A DNA stretch of 64,000 nt, taken from the NCBI GenBank assembly GCA_031772625.1, contig CM062814.1:367793781-367857780 (forward strand). The letters run 5' to 3'. Each line of letters begins with the position of its first letter. Positions within the stretch are counted from its first letter, which is position 1. Of this stretch, positions 21,400-32,730 are shown piece by piece. The stretch comes from Pinus tabuliformis. Taxonomy: Eukaryota; Streptophyta; Pinopsida; Pinales; Pinaceae. The notes below the pieces were generated by a model, which was not told the origin of the DNA, did not search any database, and worked only from the letters and a program-made list of their open reading frames with translations. The position numbers and the translations under genes were made by a program.

Positions 21400-22600
21400 A
21401 TTGGGATGCGACAGTGGGAGAAGGAACAAGCAACATCAAAGCAGCAGATGAACAAAGAACACTGGGACCAGCCTAGGAGCATGCTGGCAAGCAAGAAGCA
21501 AAGGAAGATGTCTACCCTACGTAGTGGAGAAACCGAGTTTTGTCATTCTGATGAACAAACTGGAAAGGTACAAAAGCTATATGAAGGACCATGCATTGAT
21601 TTGCAAGTTCATCGGATTCTGGTCCTCAGAAAAAGAACTGAAAAGATGGATCCAACAGAAATGGTAGCCACACGGCCGCATTGAACTGAAGCTAGGCGCA
21701 CGTAGATTCTTTATGGTAATCTTCTCAAACCTGCAAGACAAAGAGAATTTTTTTGAAAACAGACCATATTTCCATAACAATGTAGGTTTATTTATGAGGT
21801 ATTAGGAGGAATGCTACAACCCAGACAAAGAAAAATTCCTAGCAGCACCTGTATGGGTTAGACTGTTTGGACTACCTATGGATTTCTGGGACCCAGAGAT
21901 TCTTGAAGGAATAGGGAACACCATAGGAAGTTTCGTAAAGATAGTGGAATCAACTAAAAGAGGAAGATATACCTCGTATGCAAGAATATGTGTGTACATG
22001 AACATTGCAAACCCTATAATAGGTGCAATTGAACTAGAATACCATGAGAAGGTCTGGCAGTAGGCGTTGGACTACGAACATATACCTTTTAGATGTAGAA
22101 AATGTCATGAATATGGACACCTTTTCAAGGAATTCCCCTTAAATGTAGAGGAAGAGGGGAGAAATACCAAGCAACAGAGGAAAACCACTGAAGATGATGA
22201 GGGGTTTCAAGAAGTAAAACTAAAGAAATCACCCATCAAAGAAATCCAGAAGGAAGGCAGGAAAGAACAAAAAACAAAAAGTAAAGCAATAAACAGGTAT
22301 GAAATACTCCAAACAAACGAAGAGGAGGGAGAAACCCGAAAGATGGACTACCAAGAAGAGATAGATGAGGAAGATGGGGGGGAAAACCAGGATGCCAACA
22401 ATAATAAGCAGAAATCTCAAGAAGAAACAAAAGTAAAGAGGAATGAAGAAAAGGAAGTACACCAGGAGTATGAAGTAATGGAAGTAGATATAAATAAAGG
22501 GGATGACCCAACCACAGAAGAGGAAATTCTAAAGAATTTATTGGATAAGTGGAAAAACCTAGATGAGCAGTTTATCCTAGAAGAAGACAAAAGACTATAG
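21400..22600 (+). pseudogene. LINE B ORF1: DUF4283 plus CCHC zinc knuckle, broken
   Basis: ORF1 proteins bind element RNA as a nucleic-acid chaperone. Across frames one reads the DUF4283 pattern (CKFIGFWSSEKELKRWI, then RRFFMVIFSNLQDKENF, and APVWVRLFGLPMDFWDPE). A zf-CCHC_4-type knuckle follows at about 22085-22140, CRKCHEYGHLFKEF, in which the last Cys is Phe. A long acidic/basic low-complexity tail ends at the TAG at 22598-22600. In-frame stops occur in the 'MRY*EECY' and 'KVWQ*ALDY' contexts (near 21800 and 22062), and a frameshift lies between about 21500 and 21600. Confidence 0.85.
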
Positions 22601-22829
22601 AAAGACATCTTCCAAAAATAAAAAGAAAAACAGGAGAGTGGAAAAACAAGGATGAATGAATAGCTTGGAACACAAAATGATAATAGCCAAGAACATCAAA
22701 ACCAAGGGAAAGGCATGAAAATGAGGATGGAAGAACCTACAAGAATCCATTCAAATAATGGGAAAAATGTTAGTCAACATAGGAAGAGTAGTGCCGCTTT
22801 CAGCGGTCTTCCATCAAACAACCCAACCG

Positions 22830-25800
22830 TCTCAATGATTATTACATCATGGAATATAAGAGGGCTTAATAGCAAGGGTAAACAAAGGTATCTGGCTGAG
22901 AGGATCATAAAAGAAAAACCTCAGATAATGATGCTTCAAGAAACGAAAATAAAGGGAGCAAAAATGGAGGAAATTCTTAAAAAAATCAAACCTCATTATG
23001 AAAGTATGACAGTAGATGCAAAAGGGAGTGCAGGGGGTACAACAATATTGTGGAATCTAGTAGAAGTAATGGTTGACCTATGGATAGGAATGAGAACAAT
23101 TCTATTAGGGAGATTCAAAATGACAGGCCATAAAGATTGTTTCCTTGTATCAGTTGTGTATGGGCCTCACATACCGCTTGAGAGAGAGACCTTCCTAACA
23201 CAGTTGTGTCGAATGGGAAACCTGCACACATAAAAACTATGGGTGATAATAGGAGATTTTAATATAATAAGAACCACAACAGAAAAAAAAAGGAGGATTG
23301 CAATGGGAGGATGTAGATATGGAGAGATTTAGGGAAACCCAGACATCCCTCCAATTGATTGATATAAATACTATCAACGAAAATACACATGGAATAATAG
23401 AAGAGGAGGCAACAAGCATATAGCCTCCAGATTGGACAAGTTCTTAGACACAGAACACTTCCTTGGGAAAGATATTTTCTACGAAGCAATGATATTACCA
23501 TGCCAAGGCTCAGATCACTAGCCAATAAAACTGGAAATTGCCATGAACAATCAAAACCAGCACAAACCTTTCAGGTTTGAATCCTTCTGGCTAAGAGATC
23601 CAACACTCATAGAAAATATGGAAACCTGGTGGCAGAATAGTGAAGCAGAAATTCAAGGTAAGAATAAGATGCACACACTCCAATTGAGACTCAAGGAGCT
23701 AAAAAGCAAACTTAAGACTTGGAACAAAGAAGAATTCAACAACATCCATAAAGACAAGGAAAAACTCCAAATAGCAATGAAAAGGATACAACAAAAAAAT
23801 AATAGAAGAAGGAAGAAGATAGGAGATTGCGCAGGAAGAAGGAGAGGTGCTAATTAGACAAGAGGAAAGAAAAAAGCAGGAGGAAATCCTATGGCGACAA
23901 AAGTCAAGAGTTCAATGGTTAAAAGAGGAAGAACAGAATACAAAATTCTTCCATCGAGCGATGCAGCAACAAAGGTAGTAGAACCAAATTTTCTCCCTAA
24001 AAAATAAACAAGGTAATAGGGTAATCCAGAAAGAGGAAATGGAAAATCTCCTAACCCAACATTTCAAGGGCATATTGACAGAGTTTCAAAGTAACAAAGA
24101 AGAGGAGATAGCAAAGATAAGACAATATATCCCAAAAAAGGTAAATAGGGATTAAAACTTGGCTCTTCTAAGGGTAATTACTGAGAAGGAGGTCAAGGAA
24201 GTAGTCAAGTCAATGGCTAAAAATAAATCCCTTGGCCTGGATGGCTTTACAACAGAATTCTTTCAAGCAACTTGGAGTTTCATGAAGAAAGATATTGTAA
24301 ACATAGTAGAAGAATCAAGAAGCCATAAAAGAATGCACCCTGCATGGAATGCCACCATTTTGGCATTAATACCAAAAGTAGAGCAGGCTGAAGAACCCCA
24401 TAGCTTCAGACCAGTAGCTCTTTGCAATGTAATCTATAAAATTATGGCCACCATAATGGTAAAAAGATTATAACCTCTACTCCCAGACTTGATAGCAAAA
24501 GAACAAACAGGGTTTGTGAAAGGGAGACAGATTGTGGATGGGGTTGTAGTTGCGTAATAGGTGATGCACTCCCTAAAGAAAATGGGAAATAAAGGAATGA
24601 TGGTTAAACTTGACTTAGCAAAGGCCTATGATAAAATTAGCTGGCAATATCTAAAAGAAATCCTACAAGCCTACGGATTTGATGATAGATGGATAGCATG
24701 GATAATGTCCATTATATCCAAACCAAGTATGTCAATCCAGCTTAATGGGACACCTACTGACACCTTTAAGCCTTCCAGCGACCTAAGACAGAGAGATGCT
24801 CTCTCATCTTTCCTATTCATTTTAGCAACAGACATATTAGGTCACTTAATCAACGCTAGAGTAAGTAGAGGAGAATTGAAAGGGATAAGATTATGGGGGG
24901 ATGACTTAACTTTTACACATCAGTAATTTGTGGATGATGTAATGATGTATAGCCAAGAAAACCTCAAGGAAGCTAAAAAACTAGGGGATATCCTATTAGA
25001 ATTTTAAAAAGCTTCAGGAACAGAGGTGAATAAAGAGAAAACTGAAATTTTCTTCTTCAACACGCCACGAGTGAGCCAAGCCTTCCTAGCAAGAACAATG
25101 GAGTTCAAAATTGGGCAGTTTCCAACAAAACACTTAGGAGTACAACTGAGTGATAAGTAGTATAGAGCTATGAATTGGCAAGGTTCGATAAGGAAAATTC
25201 AAAAAAGAATGGACAATTGGACATTCAGAATGCTCAATACACCGAGCTGCCTCATACTCCTAAAATCAGTCCTTTCAGGTATGCCAGTCTATTAGATGGC
25301 CAATCAAGCAATCACTAAGACCATATGCCAGAAAATGGTGCAAATCTTCAAAAAATTTCTGTGGAAAGGGGAAAACAAATAAAAAAAATGGGCTCTACTT
25401 TCATGGAGATGGTTAACCAGGTCGGTCTCAGAGGATGGTCAAGGACTAAGAGACCCTTATATTTTAAACCAAGTCATGGGGGAAAAATTATGGTGTATAT
25501 GGATTCAAGGAGGGAATGACCTATGGAAAATATTGTGGGAACAGAAATATGAGATAGCAAGGACACTGGAAGGTAAACTCCGAACCCTGTCAGAAAGGAA
25601 AGGCTCAACGATTTGGAACCTGGCAAGTATGAACAGAGCTCTGATAAGAGACAACAATTTCTAGGAAATTCGCGAGGGAGACAAAGCAGATTTTTGGCAG
25701 GAAGTGTGGCAACAAAGAGGAACCCTGATTCAAGAACCCCACCTGCATGAAATCTAACACTACACAACCCAAATAGTGGAAGATTCAGTAAGAAACTATT

Positions 25801-27110
25801 GGGTAATTGAACAAAACAGTTATTGGAGAAAATGGAAGACGAAGAGCGACTAGCCCGAAGCCCCAGAAACTGATCAATGGAGAACCTATCAAAAAGAATT
25901 GGCAACCAAGAAAATAGCTATTAAAGGACCATATATAATAAGATGGGGCAAACACATAAAAGGTGTGTTCACCATATTAGAAGGCTACCATATGAAAATA
26001 GGAGGAGCTGGAAACGCAGACCAAGAAAATGGAAATGAATTTGGTAGTTAAAAACCTGGCCAAAAGTGACGTTTTTTACCTGGATAGTGCTACATGGGCA
26101 AGCCTTGACTTGGGACCAATTAAGAAGGAAAGGGACACATGGGCCCTCGCGATGTGCGTTATGCCAAAATCAAGAAGAAACCATGGAGCACGTTGTAAAT
26201 TCCTGCAGTGCAAGTAATAACCTATGGCTAAATCACCGACAAATTTTTGAGATTACAGAAAGAAATTTAGGGAGCATTAAAATAAAAATAGAGCAATGGA
26301 GAAGCAAGATGTACCGCGACATAATCCTAAACTATGCTTGGAACCTGTCAATTGGGTTTCTCCTCTGGAACCTTTGGACAACACGAAATAGGGTAATATT
26401 CAACGAAGAAGAAAAAGACAAAGGGGAAATCTGGAACCAAATTATGAAAAACATAAGAGAAACAATCATCCTGGGAAACTGGAAAGAGGAAGATTGGAAG
26501 ACAGAAGGAATGAAAGCCAACATCATGAATCGGCTAGAAATCAAAGAAAAAAACTCAAGTAGCATAGGGAAGGAACATGATCCAGGTAAGGTAAGAGCTG
26601 AAGAAAGATATAGGAACCCTCCCCAAGGATTCACAAAACTAAACTTAGATGGGACAGCCAAAGGCAACACAGGGGAGGTGGGTATTGGGGGGATATTCAG
26701 AGATGAGGAAGGAATATCAAATTGGCATATGCAATGGACTATGGCATTTCCACAAACAATGAAGCAGACTACCATGCACTAAATAGGGGGCTAGAGAGAG
26801 CGATACGAGAAGGATACCAAAGACTGCAGATAGAAGGAGACTCCATGCTGGTCATAGAGACCATAAAACAACTATAGTAGGGAATACCAGCGGAAAAATA
26901 AAGAAAAAGCTAGAGGATGGCGTGGGTAATAACAGATGTTGAAAAGCAACTTTAGCGGCTGGCTTACACCATCTCATCCCATGTGAAAAGGAAAGGAAAT
27001 GCCCCGACAGACCTCCTTGCGTACTGGGAAAGCCATAATAGAGAGCAACAGTTAGACGCGGGAGAAGCAGAGCTTAGCCAGAATGAGGAAATAAACCAAA
27101 TAATATAGGT
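22830..27110 (+). pseudogene. LINE B ORF2: endonuclease, reverse transcriptase, RNase H, broken
   Basis: ORF2 nicks target DNA and copies the element RNA at the nick. The endonuclease opens with ITSWNIRGLNSKGKQRYL and has QETKIKG, VVYGPH, GDFNIIR and GSDH stretches (22840-23530). The reverse transcriptase (about 24160-25300) shows KSLGLDGFTTEFF, AWNATILALIPK, HSFRPVALCNVIYKI, KLDLAKAYDKISW and the catalytic FVDD at about 24928-24939. A cysteine/histidine-rich region near 26150-26210 matches the zf-RVT module. RNase H follows with NLDGTAKGN, NNEADYHAL and EGDSMLVIE, so its first three acidic residues survive. Stops and frameshifts lie throughout, for example just before FVDD and at about 23233, 25157 and 26878. 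Confidence 0.92.
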
Positions 27111-29040
27111 AGTCGAAGCAGATAGGCAACATCTAGAGAATTCGGGTGATGCTGATGGGAGGGTAAAGGAACGAGGACAGGTGCAGGCATGTTAGCACAG
27201 ATCACCCATGGAACAACAAAGGATGGAAGAAAGGATAGAGAGGACATGGATGACGGAAGAGGGAAGAGAAAGGACTGACCCAAGAAGCGCGGGGGCAGAA
27301 ATGGAAAGGGGTGGGAGAAGGGAGAACAGGACAGCAAGACCGAGAAGGGACAGCAAGGGAAAGCCAGATGGCAATGCGGAGTCAGAAAATGGATGGCAAG
27401 AGCAGCCGAGAGAAGAAAAACATTAATGAAGCACGGAGGACAAGACATTTGGGCAGCATCCCAAGGAAAGTGGGTCGGAAAGTGAGCCAAGGAAGGACGA
27501 AGATGGGGATAGCTGGAGGTAACGATAAGACAACGCAATATTAAAAGATTAGAGTATGAGCTAACCATACATTTTGCATGTGGACGCGGAAGAAGGAAGG
27601 TGGCGAGCGAGAACACATCGACTGTAAACAATAGCTACAGAAGAAAGAACAATGCAACCAGGTTGACGGGTATGTTGATTTTCCTTCTCCATTCCTGGAC
27701 AAAAGATTTAGCATGAAGTATAGAGTAGGCATGAAGGTAGATAGGGATGCTCTTCATCATTTCAGATTTAGTTACAGAGTTAGGGTAGTTTGGCATAGGG
27801 AAGAACCCCAGGAATCCATGGCTAGGAAGGGCGGGTATAAAAGTAAGGAGAAGAGAAGAAAGGAAATGAAGGACCCATCCACCCACGTCCCCTGTAACAA
27901 ATTTGGAGACCCAGGTATCTCAAACCCTGAGCCTTTGCCTATTGAGGTGCACCCTACCAGGAGAGAAAGGAAAACCCAGAAAAATCAAGAGCGGAACCAG
28001 GAGCATCTCATAGGGAATAGAGAAACTGAAGCAAATCGGGAGGGGACCAAAGGAATCTTTCAGGGAGAGGGATAGGCAAGCCTAGGAGAGATAGGAGTGG
28101 CCTTGAAGGAAACACAAATCACTCGTCCTAGAAAAACACACTAACTCTCATAGCGTAGCCCTAAGTGGTGGAAGCTGGGAGCCTGAAAGCTCTATAGAGG
28201 CCTTAGATCTACATAATCAAGACAATCATAGCACAAGAGGACCTATGATGAGGGGTGGTAGCACTATCCTACTCAATTATATCACCCCAAAGGCTAAAAC
28301 TGACATCTGTGTTTATAATGTGATAGGTCTAACAAACGGTAAGGGGGAAACTGCAACCCAGTCAAAGCATTCTAAGGATAAGAACACCAGGATGCTGACA
28401 AAAAAAACATGGCACCCAAGTGCAGCAAGAGAAATGTAAAACAAGAAGGAACAAGCAGCACAGGACAGAAAAAGGGAAGGAGATCGAATGGTGAGCAGAT
28501 GAAGAAACTAATTGACGCCTACATGAAGGCAAATCTGTAGGAAGTCCGGGACCAAATTTGGGGTTGGGAATGAGACTTGAGAAAAAATATAAGAGGCAGA
28601 GACCTCCCTATGCAAGAGTGGGAAGAAATGTTACAGGACCCAGGTAAAACAAATGGTCGGCAATCTCTCTATCACAGAACTCTACAACAGTACTCGATAA
28701 TGAAACATATTGTTGCTGGAGCCATGACCCTGCATCAGGAACATATGGAAGGGGAAGTGCTGAATAGGCATGAGAGAAACAAGGAATTGGAACTTGGACG
28801 AGGGGGAATTCTGAAAGAACTAGCGGCCATTCAAATTCAAACCTACAGGAACAATCTTTCCTTGGGCCGAATTGAGCAGACTTTGTCGGAGATAAAGTGG
28901 AAAATGTTCCAATAGGGACGAGAGCTCCCAGGCCTAGGGGTGAAGCTGCAGAATTCTGGCAAGAAGATGCTGAGCTTGGAAGAGAAGGAAACATTTCAGA
29001 TAGCCTCCTCAGATGAGGAGTAGGTTATTTATCTTTAGTT
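27110..29040 (+). other. LINE B 3' region without recognised domain
   Basis: Between the RNase H and the A-rich end lie about 1.9 kb of purine-rich sequence. Broken frames at 27208-27426, 27713-28075, 28245-28439 and 28577-28915 encode Arg/Glu/Lys-rich, low-complexity peptides. They might be a decayed C-terminal extension or a third frame, or only composition. I recognise no domain. Confidence 0.5.
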
Positions 29041-29259
29041 TTTTGAATGTATTTGTTTAAAAAGCCAAAGATAGGAATTTGGGAAATTGATAGTAAAGAC
29101 AAGATGATACTGATGAACTTATTCAAATTTTGGAGTGGATACAATGTTGATCAATGGTCACCTGGTTTCCTTCGGGAAGGTGACTGATCGAAAGTTTTAA
29201 ATATAAATTAAAAAAAACGGTAAATATAGAAAGTACTACCTTGTTTAAAAAAAATAAAA

Positions 29260-29274
29260 AATCAAACTAACATA
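29260..29274. repeat. right 15-bp target-site duplication of LINE B
   Basis: This is a perfect copy of 21215-21229, directly following the A-rich tail. Confidence 0.93.
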
Positions 29275-29660
29275 TTTTTCAACACAAATTTAATTTAGTT
29301 TTTTATATTAATTTACTAATTATTAACCTCTAATTTAAATTTATAATAATAAATTATGAAATGAAATATTTATAATAACTAATCAAACCTGACTTTGTTT
29401 TAAATAATTAAAAAAATTACTTTATCTAAAAAAAATTATGTCACTAGAACTCAAAACTTCCAACATGAATGGTATAAATATTATTTTTTTAAATATTAAT
29501 AATTAACATGTATCGAGTTTATTTATTGTAATTTATTATTAACTATTATTAGAAATAAAATATTTGCATTCTTTATTATTAAAAATATTTCTTATACTAT
29601 AGTTTGATATTTTAATATTTTAATATTATCAAGGAATTTAGACTTCTGTGATCCATAACG
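29275..29660. other. A+T-rich spacer
   Basis: Mostly A/T runs. No gene was recognised. The last 20 bases ('gacttctgtgatccataacg') also occur, slightly changed, near 42616 beside the second hammerhead-like motif. Confidence 0.6.
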
Positions 29661-29826
29661 TTTGTTTAGAAAAATCTTTGGCGAAATCACATAATTGATC
29701 ATTTGTCGACGCGTTTCGAACCAACTAGTGTGGTTCATCGTCAGGACGATGAACCACACTAGTTGGTTCGAAACGCGTCGACAAATGATCAATTATGTGA
29801 TTTCGCCAAAGATTTTTCTAAACAAA
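29661..29826. repeat. 82-bp perfect inverted repeat with 2-base spacer
   Basis: Arms 29661-29742 and 29745-29826 are exact reverse complements around the spacer AG. I aligned them base by base from the centre outwards; the first mismatch is at 29660/29827. Each arm contains TTCGAACCAACTAGTGTGGTTC or its complement, itself a short hairpin. Related sequence lies at 42611-42725. Perfect identity in such A+T-rich, decayed surroundings means a recent origin or ongoing conversion. Confidence 0.95.
29705..29747 (-). ncRNA. hammerhead ribozyme-like motif, minimal form
   Basis: Read on the minus strand from 29747: stem I strand GUC, core CUGACGA (fits CUGANGA), stem II GAACC/GGUUC, core GAAA, then A-(CGCG)-U. 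The triplet GUC with the predicted cut is at 29708/29707, and GAC re-pairs with the first GUC. A stem III of one pair closing a tetraloop recalls the very small hammerheads described in Penelope-like retroelements. One unpaired U follows CUGACGA. The plus-strand copy in the other arm lacks the first two core bases. No reverse transcriptase of the Penelope type is in the window. Activity is not shown. Confidence 0.5.
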
Positions 29827-30157
29827 ATTTTAATATTATATTAAATTGTAAATATCTTTTTTTTAAGGTCTAAAAACATGTAGAGTATAAACTTGAAAAT
29901 TTGTTTGACTTTTCGAAATTCATTTGTGTGCTTCGTTTACATCATTTTTATTTTAAGAATATTTCAAAGATTAAAAAAATCGTGTATTTTAATTTTTAAT
30001 TAAAATTTTAAATTATTGATAATTAACATATATTTAATTTTTTTATCATTATTTTTGTTGCTGGTAGGATATTCTGTATTCGATAATATGTTGACCCGTA
30101 ATAATTTTTAAAGTTGATATTGCAAAATAAAAATAATTTATTTTTTTTATTTTTTTT
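29827..30157. other. A+T-rich spacer before LINE A
   Basis: No gene was recognised. It ends in a T-run directly before the shared start of LINE family A. Confidence 0.55.
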
Positions 30158-30499
30158 AGTTTTATTTATTTAGGCTATGGTTGGTTGAGAGGGTTGGAGT
30201 TTTATTTAACAATGATGACTTATATGTCCGGATGGTATGTTCTAGGCTCATTTAGTTAATATCATGTACAATGAACACATAGAGTGAAAGATTGAAAGCA
30301 CAATGCGAGTGTGTATTTATTTATTACTTGTACGTGTTAAATACAAACATTCATTTGGAGTGGCCACGTGAAATTGCAGAATACGCATAGTTCCAACGTA
30401 AGTTGGGAGTCATAGTCGACTATGGTCGGCGTTCCTACGCCGCGTGAGATTTACTTTGGATAATCGATTTCCAACTATTCAATGGGTCGACTATCCTTT

Positions 30500-30919
30500 C
30501 ATCATGCGTAGTCTTCTTATTTGTGGGCCCGACCTCCAATCTCCATCCTAGTCGGGGTCAGTTTACTTTGTTGGTACATCAACCTGCTTGATCGAGGTGT
30601 CGTTCTCACCCAGACTAAATTTAATATATTAATATGCATAGTTTGAAAATTTTATATATACCACATGGCAGCATAGCATTGCAACAACCCCTTTCATCTT
30701 TCTCGTGACAATTGCTAAGTGGCCTAAGTGGCAGTAGTGAGCTCAACAGGCCGATTTTTGTTATTTCTAGGCCTGACCCCCATCCTCTAACCTAGTAGGG
30801 GTTGATCCCCTTCGTTGGTACATTCCGCTACTTTACCTGGGCACAGTCCCGACACTGACTAAATTTAAAATACTAATATACAATATTTTGAAATCTATAT
30901 ATATATATATATATATATA

Positions 30920-30955
<36 letters not shown>

Positions 30956-31018
30956 TAGATAGATATATATAGATCACATGAGACTGAATTTAAAATACTA
31001 ATATACAATATTTTGAAA

Positions 31019-31056
<38 letters not shown>

Positions 31057-31330
31057 TATATATAGATCACATGAGACTGATTTAGTGGCCCTCGTGATAG
31101 TATAGCATTGTAACAACATCGTTCACCTCGCACATGGGAACAACTTCATGGTCCAGGTGGAAATAATCTACTCTAAGGTCAGTGGGAGTCGGCCCTATCC
31201 ATTTGCATGCCCAGTTTTGTTATTTATGAACACAACCCCTAACCTCTGAGCTAGTGGTGGTTGACCACCTCATTGGTACATCAAGTTGGTTAACCCAGGC
31301 GTTGTCCCAACACTCACTAAATTTAAAATA
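30500..31330 (+). repeat. tandem leader monomers of LINE A
   Basis: Related blocks recur. Each has a 'ctaacctagt(c/a)ggggt' phrase, a 'ttggtacat' phrase, 'gactaaatttaaaatattaatata', a (TA)n run, and 'cacatg(g/a)...tatagcattgtaacaac'. They occur at about 30530-30660, 30660-30970, 30980-31100 and 31100-31330, and a further one lies after the element at 35032-35290. They are of unequal length and interrupted by microsatellites. Confidence 0.7.
30896..31066. repeat. two (TA)n microsatellites inside the leader monomers
   Basis: (TA)n runs at 30896-30972 and 31020-31066 are each followed by 'tagatcacatgagactga'. This shows that one ~100-bp segment with its microsatellite was itself duplicated. Confidence 0.9.
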
Positions 31331-31339
31331 TTGATATAT

Positions 31340-31798
31340 AATAGAGAAGTCAAGGAAAGAAAAAATGGAGTAGCAAACATAATTATTAAACGAGTGAAAC
31401 AATATGGGAAAAATGGATGTACTCTTGACCTTGCAAGGGACTTCTTGAAAGACAAGTTGCTCTGGCAAGGAGAAATATGTCGAGCATGGAGGGTGGGTAA
31501 GTTTAACAGTGAGAGAGCGAAGCCCATAGAAGTCATCATGACTATCTTACGTGATAAATATGTGATTCTAAGCAAGAAGCATCTCTTGAGGGGTTCTCAT
31601 TTCTTCCTAGAAGAAGATTTAATTGTAAGACAACAGGAGGAAAGGTGGGAGGAAATGTTGAAGGTTAGGACAGCAAGAGATGAAGGCAAGAGAGCATGGA
31701 TTTATAAAGGAAAAGTTGTGATAGTGAAATTTGGACCTCCTTCCATAATAGAGAAGCAAGATGGTGATAAAGAAGAGGCAACAAACTCTTCAACATGA
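31340..31798 (+). CDS. LINE A ORF1-like protein
   Basis: This open frame (its longest extent starts at 31286) includes CTLDLARDFLKDKLLWQGEI, KPIEVIMTILRDKYVIL, HFFLEEDLIVRQQEERWEEM and RDEGKRAWIYKGKVVIVKFG. The order of a short fold followed by an acidic 'EEDL' helix and a Lys/Arg-rich 'AWIYKGK' end resembles the C-terminal half of LINE ORF1 proteins. Those bind RNA and chaperone nucleic acids. Copy 1 has the same frame at 17024-17326 but stops early. The start is uncertain because the upstream part is leader sequence. Confidence 0.55.
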   Translation, partial: NREVKERKNGVANIIIKRVKQYGKNGCTLDLARDFLKDKLLWQGEICRAWRVGKFNSERAKPIEVIMTILRDKYVILSKKHLLRGSHFFLEEDLIVRQQEERWEEMLKVRTARDEGKRAWIYKGKVVIVKFGPPSIIEKQDGDKEEATNSST

Positions 31799-31879
31799 AA
31801 TCAAGAAGCAAGGTTAGTATGGGAAAGCAGGGACAAAGACTCAAATGTGAGCCTTGCATGTCAAAACAAATAGAAATCA

Positions 31880-32730
31880 AGTCATACCCAGGATTCATTA
31901 AGATTAATTTGCTGGAACTATAGAGATCACCTATGAAGACGAGAACCTGGGTTAGGGCCTATTGCAGAAGTTAGAGACATAATTTGACTCATAGAAACAC
32001 ATGAGCATGAGGGGTGCAAGACACCTCTCTTTAAGGATACTGGAAGATGGTAGTGGGGAACAAGGCAGAAGGGAATGGAAAAGGGTATGGGGCTATCATG
32101 ATTTTAGTGAGGGAGAATGAATGTCGTCTCATTCAGTTAGAAAGATAAGACTCAAATAATCATTTCATTTAGTTTAAAATATCAGAAAATGGAAACCATA
32201 TCAGAATTGCATCATGCTATTTTGCGCTGCAAGTTTCAAAAGTCTACAAAGGTAGAGGGCTTGACCACAAAGATCCATTTACAACCTTAAAATAAGATAT
32301 TGCAACATATTCTCAGCTAGGTAAAGTCCTTATAGTGGGTGATTTTAATGCTAGCACTGCAAGTGAGAAAGCTAGCATTCTTTGGTGTAAAGATGATTTC
32401 GACCCTATTGGGCTTACAGAAGAGAATAATCATCAGTGGGAAATAATTTCAGAGGACAAGGGCTACAATCTCTTTAGTGACCAATTGATTACTCTATGTG
32501 GGGCCTTTGATTTAGTCATTTGTAATGGCTTGAATAGATGGGCAAAGTCCAATAATTTCACTTGAAATACTTACAATTGAACAAGTGTACTAGATTATGT
32601 AATTTTCTCGAATGGTTTGTGTGACAAAATGGAGGAAGTTTTGATTAGAGATCAGTTGTGGGAATTAAAATCAGATCACAAGCCAATTTATTTAAGTTTC
32701 TCTTGGATTGGAAAGAATCAATTAGAGTAA
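31880..32730 (+). pseudogene. LINE A endonuclease, broken
   Basis: Across frames one reads ETHEHEGCKTPLF near 31995-32035, then GDFNASTASEKASILW near 32335. Further on come FDLVICNGLNRW (about 32505) and a SDHKPIYLSF stretch (about 32670-32700). GDFN and SDHKP are catalytic-loop motifs of the apurinic endonuclease (EEP) family that nicks target DNA. The frame is broken by several stops, for example at 32563-32565. Confidence 0.78.

Larger units (their letters stand above)
21230..29259 (+). mobile_element. full-length L1-type LINE (family B) with RNase H domain, inactive
   Basis: An 8.03-kb non-LTR retrotransposon is bounded by a perfect 15-bp target duplication and ends in an A-rich tail ('tttaaaaaaaataaaaa'). 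In order it encodes a DUF4283/zinc-knuckle ORF1 (about 21400-22600), then an ORF2 with apurinic-type endonuclease, reverse transcriptase, zinc-finger region and a C-terminal RNase H (about 22830-27100). About 1.9 kb of purine-rich sequence without a recognised domain follows. This order is the plant L1 clade that gained an RNase H. Both frames have many stops and frameshifts, so this copy is dead, yet both ends survive. The coding strand is strongly A-rich, as is usual for L1. Confidence 0.93.

Noticed and set aside
25474..25905. 143-codon minus-strand frame
   Set aside because: It is antisense to LINE B ORF2, a composition shadow.
26332..26775. 147-codon minus-strand frame
   Set aside because: It is antisense to the zinc-finger and RNase H part of LINE B ORF2 and has no domain of its own.
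27074..27631. 185-codon minus-strand frame rich in Pro/Leu/Ser
   Set aside because: It is the complement of the purine-rich LINE B strand. Composition alone explains the lack of stops.
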